Shown: in pieces, positions 8,116 through 9,208 of the stretch
Layout: each line of letters begins with the position of its first letter
Position numbering within the stretch: the first letter of the stretch is position 1
Assembly (NCBI GenBank): GCA_003512825.1
Contig: DOOI01000203.1
Coordinates: 1 to 9,208, forward strand
Source of the DNA: Paracoccaceae bacterium
GTDB taxonomy: Bacteria > Pseudomonadota > Alphaproteobacteria > Rhodobacterales > Rhodobacteraceae
Reading direction: 5' to 3'
DNA: 9,208 nucleotides
Position numbers and translations under genes: made by a program
Notes under the pieces: generated by a model
Databases searched by the model: none
Seen by the model: the letters and a program-made list of their open reading frames with translations, nothing else
What the model was told of the DNA's origin: nothing

Positions 8116-8143
8116 CTTATACATTCCAATGTTGGAATGTAAA
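8116..8143 (-). promoter_or_regulatory. Promoter of the RND efflux operon
   Basis: On the - strand, TTTACA (complement of 8138-8143, five of six matches to TTGACA) is followed after 16 bp by TATAAG (complement of 8116-8121, five of six matches to TATAAT). Transcription would start at about 8105-8110 and leave a short ~25-nt leader before the adaptor ATG at 8083. This is the only near-consensus promoter I found in the upstream region. It coincides with the palindrome listed separately. Confidence 0.75.
8120..8141. promoter_or_regulatory. 22-bp palindromic operator inside the efflux promoter
   Basis: Two perfect 10-bp arms, TACATTCCAA (8120-8129) and its complement TTGGAATGTA (8132-8141), are separated by TG. 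The palindrome fills the 16-bp spacer and overlaps the inner edges of both the -35 and -10 boxes, so a dimeric repressor bound here would exclude RNA polymerase. It contains ATTC-N8-GAAT (8123-8138), the motif I recall for the ArsR-family persulfide sensors SqrR/BigR. A TetR-family repressor, common for RND operons, would also fit. No regulator gene lies in the window. Confidence 0.8.
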
Positions 8144-8345
8144 TGGCGAATCGTGGTATGGCAAAGACAGGTGAATTTTTGACCTATCGCGCGGCCCGCA
8201 GGGTTAACGGGCCGGGAGGTGCGATTTGGCTGGTATGATTTGCGTATGGTCGATGTCTGGCTTGCGTCATGACGTGCGACGCCGCGACAAAAGGTTAACC
8301 GCCTTGTTTGCTCGGCGGAGATCCGCAGTGAGGCAGGCGCGGCGG
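8144..8345. other. Gene-free spacer between efflux promoter and sqr terminator
   Basis: About 200 bp with no credible gene. It contains a 10-bp perfect palindrome CGTCATGACG (8265-8274), a 6-bp inverted repeat CGGCCC/GGGCCG around an 11-nt loop (8192-8214) without a T run, and two GGTTAAC copies (8202 and 8293) 91 bp apart. None is strong enough to call as a binding site. Any regulator gene for the operon must lie outside the window. Confidence 0.5.
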
Positions 8346-8373
8346 AAAGAAAAAGGCGGGGTTTCCCCCGCCT
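8346..8373 (-). terminator. Rho-independent terminator after sqr
   Basis: Read on the - strand, AGGCGGGG pairs with CCCCGCCT across a GAAA tetraloop (arms at 8366-8373 and 8354-8361). The last T of the stem continues into four more T residues, then C and TTT. It starts 7 nt after the stop codon at 8381. It should end the sqr transcript and make the efflux operon depend on its own promoter. Confidence 0.92.
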
Positions 8374-8380
8374 GATTTGG

Positions 8381-9208
8381 TTAGCTTTTTGCCGAGACCT
8401 TTTCGGGGCGCACCATCCATTCGCGGCCCTTGAGCATTGCCTTCCAATAGACGGGTGGCAAAATCTGTTCCTTGAGCCACCATGCGGCGCGGGATGGTTT
8501 GGTGCCGTCGATGACCCATTTCGGGAAGGAGGGCAGCAGTGCGCCCCCATAGCCAAATTCCGCCAACACGATTTTTCCGCGTTCGACTGTGAGCGGGCAG
8601 GAACCATAGCCGTTATACATCGCCGTGGGCGAGCGGCCGTCGATGTCATCCGCCACGTTTTGCGCGACAATCGGCGCTTGCATGCGGGCGGCGGCGGCGG
8701 TCTTGGCGTTGGGAGCGTTCATCACATCGCCCAGCGACCAGATATTGGCATGGGTCTTGTGACGCAGAGTGGCTTGATCGACATCGACCCAGCCTGCGGC
8801 ATCGGCCAACGGCGAAACGCGAATGAAATCCGGTGCGATTTGGGGCGGCACGGCGTGGAGCATATCGAATTCCACGGTGACAGTGGTTTTCTCGCTATCG
8901 GGTTTGGCCACTTCGAAGGTGGCCTTTTTGGCAGGGCCGTCGACGGAGATGAGGCGGTGGAAGAAATTGACCTGTGCGTTGTATTTCTGGATGTAGCTTT
9001 CGAGCGCCGGAACGTAATCCTTGACGCCAAAGAGCACGCCGCCTGCATTCATGAAATCAATGTTGATATGCGAGAGCGCGCCGGATTTCAGCCAATGATC
9101 GGCGGAAAGATAGAGCGCCTTTTGCGGGGCTCCGGCGCATTTGATCGGCATGGGGGGCTGGGTGAAGATGGCGCGGCCTTCTTTCAGGGCTTGGACCAGT
9201 TCCCATGT
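8381..9208 (-). CDS. sqr: Type II (SQOR-like) sulfide:quinone oxidoreductase, 5'-truncated by window edge
   Basis: This flavoprotein oxidises sulfide to a persulfide/polysulfide level and passes the electrons to the membrane quinone pool. The frame is open from base 9208, so the ATG at 9151 is internal and only the C-terminal 275 residues are here. Matches to the mitochondrial/type II SQR family include KEGRAIFTQPPMPIKCAGAPQK at the start of the fragment, FGVKDYVPAL, the segment around DAAGWVDVDQATL, the FAD-contacting WSLGD followed by KTAAAARMQAP, and YNGYGSCPL near the end. The two redox cysteines are in IKCAGAP (codon 9137-9139, fragment residue 24) and GSCPL (8597-8599, residue 204). They are 180 residues apart, close to the 178 of human SQOR as I recall it (C201, C379). 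The Trp/Lys-rich C-terminal helices fit monotopic membrane attachment. About 150 N-terminal residues with the first FAD motif are off the window, so an N-terminal fusion to a sulfur-transfer domain cannot be excluded. Confidence 0.92.
   Translation of the reverse strand, partial: TWELVQALKEGRAIFTQPPMPIKCAGAPQKALYLSADHWLKSGALSHINIDFMNAGGVLFGVKDYVPALESYIQKYNAQVNFFHRLISVDGPAKKATFEVAKPDSEKTTVTVEFDMLHAVPPQIAPDFIRVSPLADAAGWVDVDQATLRHKTHANIWSLGDVMNAPNAKTAAAARMQAPIVAQNVADDIDGRSPTAMYNGYGSCPLTVERGKIVLAEFGYGGALLPSFPKWVIDGTKPSRAAWWLKEQILPPVYWKAMLKGREWMVRPEKVSAKS

Noticed and set aside
8192..8214. Inverted repeat CGGCCC/GGGCCG as a possible terminator or attenuator
   Set aside because: The stem is only 6 bp around an 11-nt loop, with no T run on either strand. 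It lies outside both transcripts as I define them.
8143..8238. 31-codon + strand reading frame beginning next to the operator
   Set aside because: There is no ribosome binding site and no + strand promoter, and the product matches nothing I recognise. It is also far too short to be the missing repressor.
8047..8670. Open frame of 207 codons on the - strand across the efflux upstream region
   Set aside because: It crosses the sqr terminator, the promoter and the operator, and overlaps both real genes in another frame. Its composition is not protein-like.

Overview
This window reads as a chromosomal segment of a GC-rich alphaproteobacterium, most likely a Rhodobacteraceae/Roseobacter-type organism. 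That placement is inferred from protein flavour and gene content; there is no rRNA or other taxonomic marker here. It holds six protein-coding genes, two of them cut by the window edges. I see no tRNA, rRNA, CRISPR array, insertion sequence or phage gene.

Left part (2-3823, + strand): the 3' nine tenths of fadH (NADPH-dependent 2,4-dienoyl-CoA reductase, beta-oxidation of unsaturated fatty acids), then an AEC-family (auxin efflux carrier-like) membrane transporter and a LysR-type regulator. All three point the same way. The LysR gene is closed by a clear rho-independent terminator at 3875-3910, which also separates this block from the convergent block to its right.

Right part (3921-9208, - strand): a two-gene RND efflux operon, with a periplasmic adaptor (7130-8083) followed by an inner-membrane RND permease (3921-7133). 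The stop and start codons overlap in an ATGA. The operon has its own promoter, near-consensus -35 and -10 boxes with a 16-bp spacer. A 22-bp palindrome (10-bp arms) fills that spacer, so a repressor bound there would block RNA polymerase. Upstream, in the same direction and closed by its own terminator, is the 3' part of a type II (SQOR-like) sulfide:quinone oxidoreductase with both catalytic cysteines.

The most interesting reading is that the pump is tied to sulfide or persulfide stress. The palindrome contains ATTC-N8-GAAT, the motif I recall as the site of the persulfide-sensing ArsR-family repressors SqrR/BigR, and the neighbouring gene is the sulfide-oxidising enzyme itself. No regulator gene is visible in the window, so the link is a hypothesis. 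The permease also carries a histidine-rich cytoplasmic loop and an Arg in place of the usual TM10 Lys.
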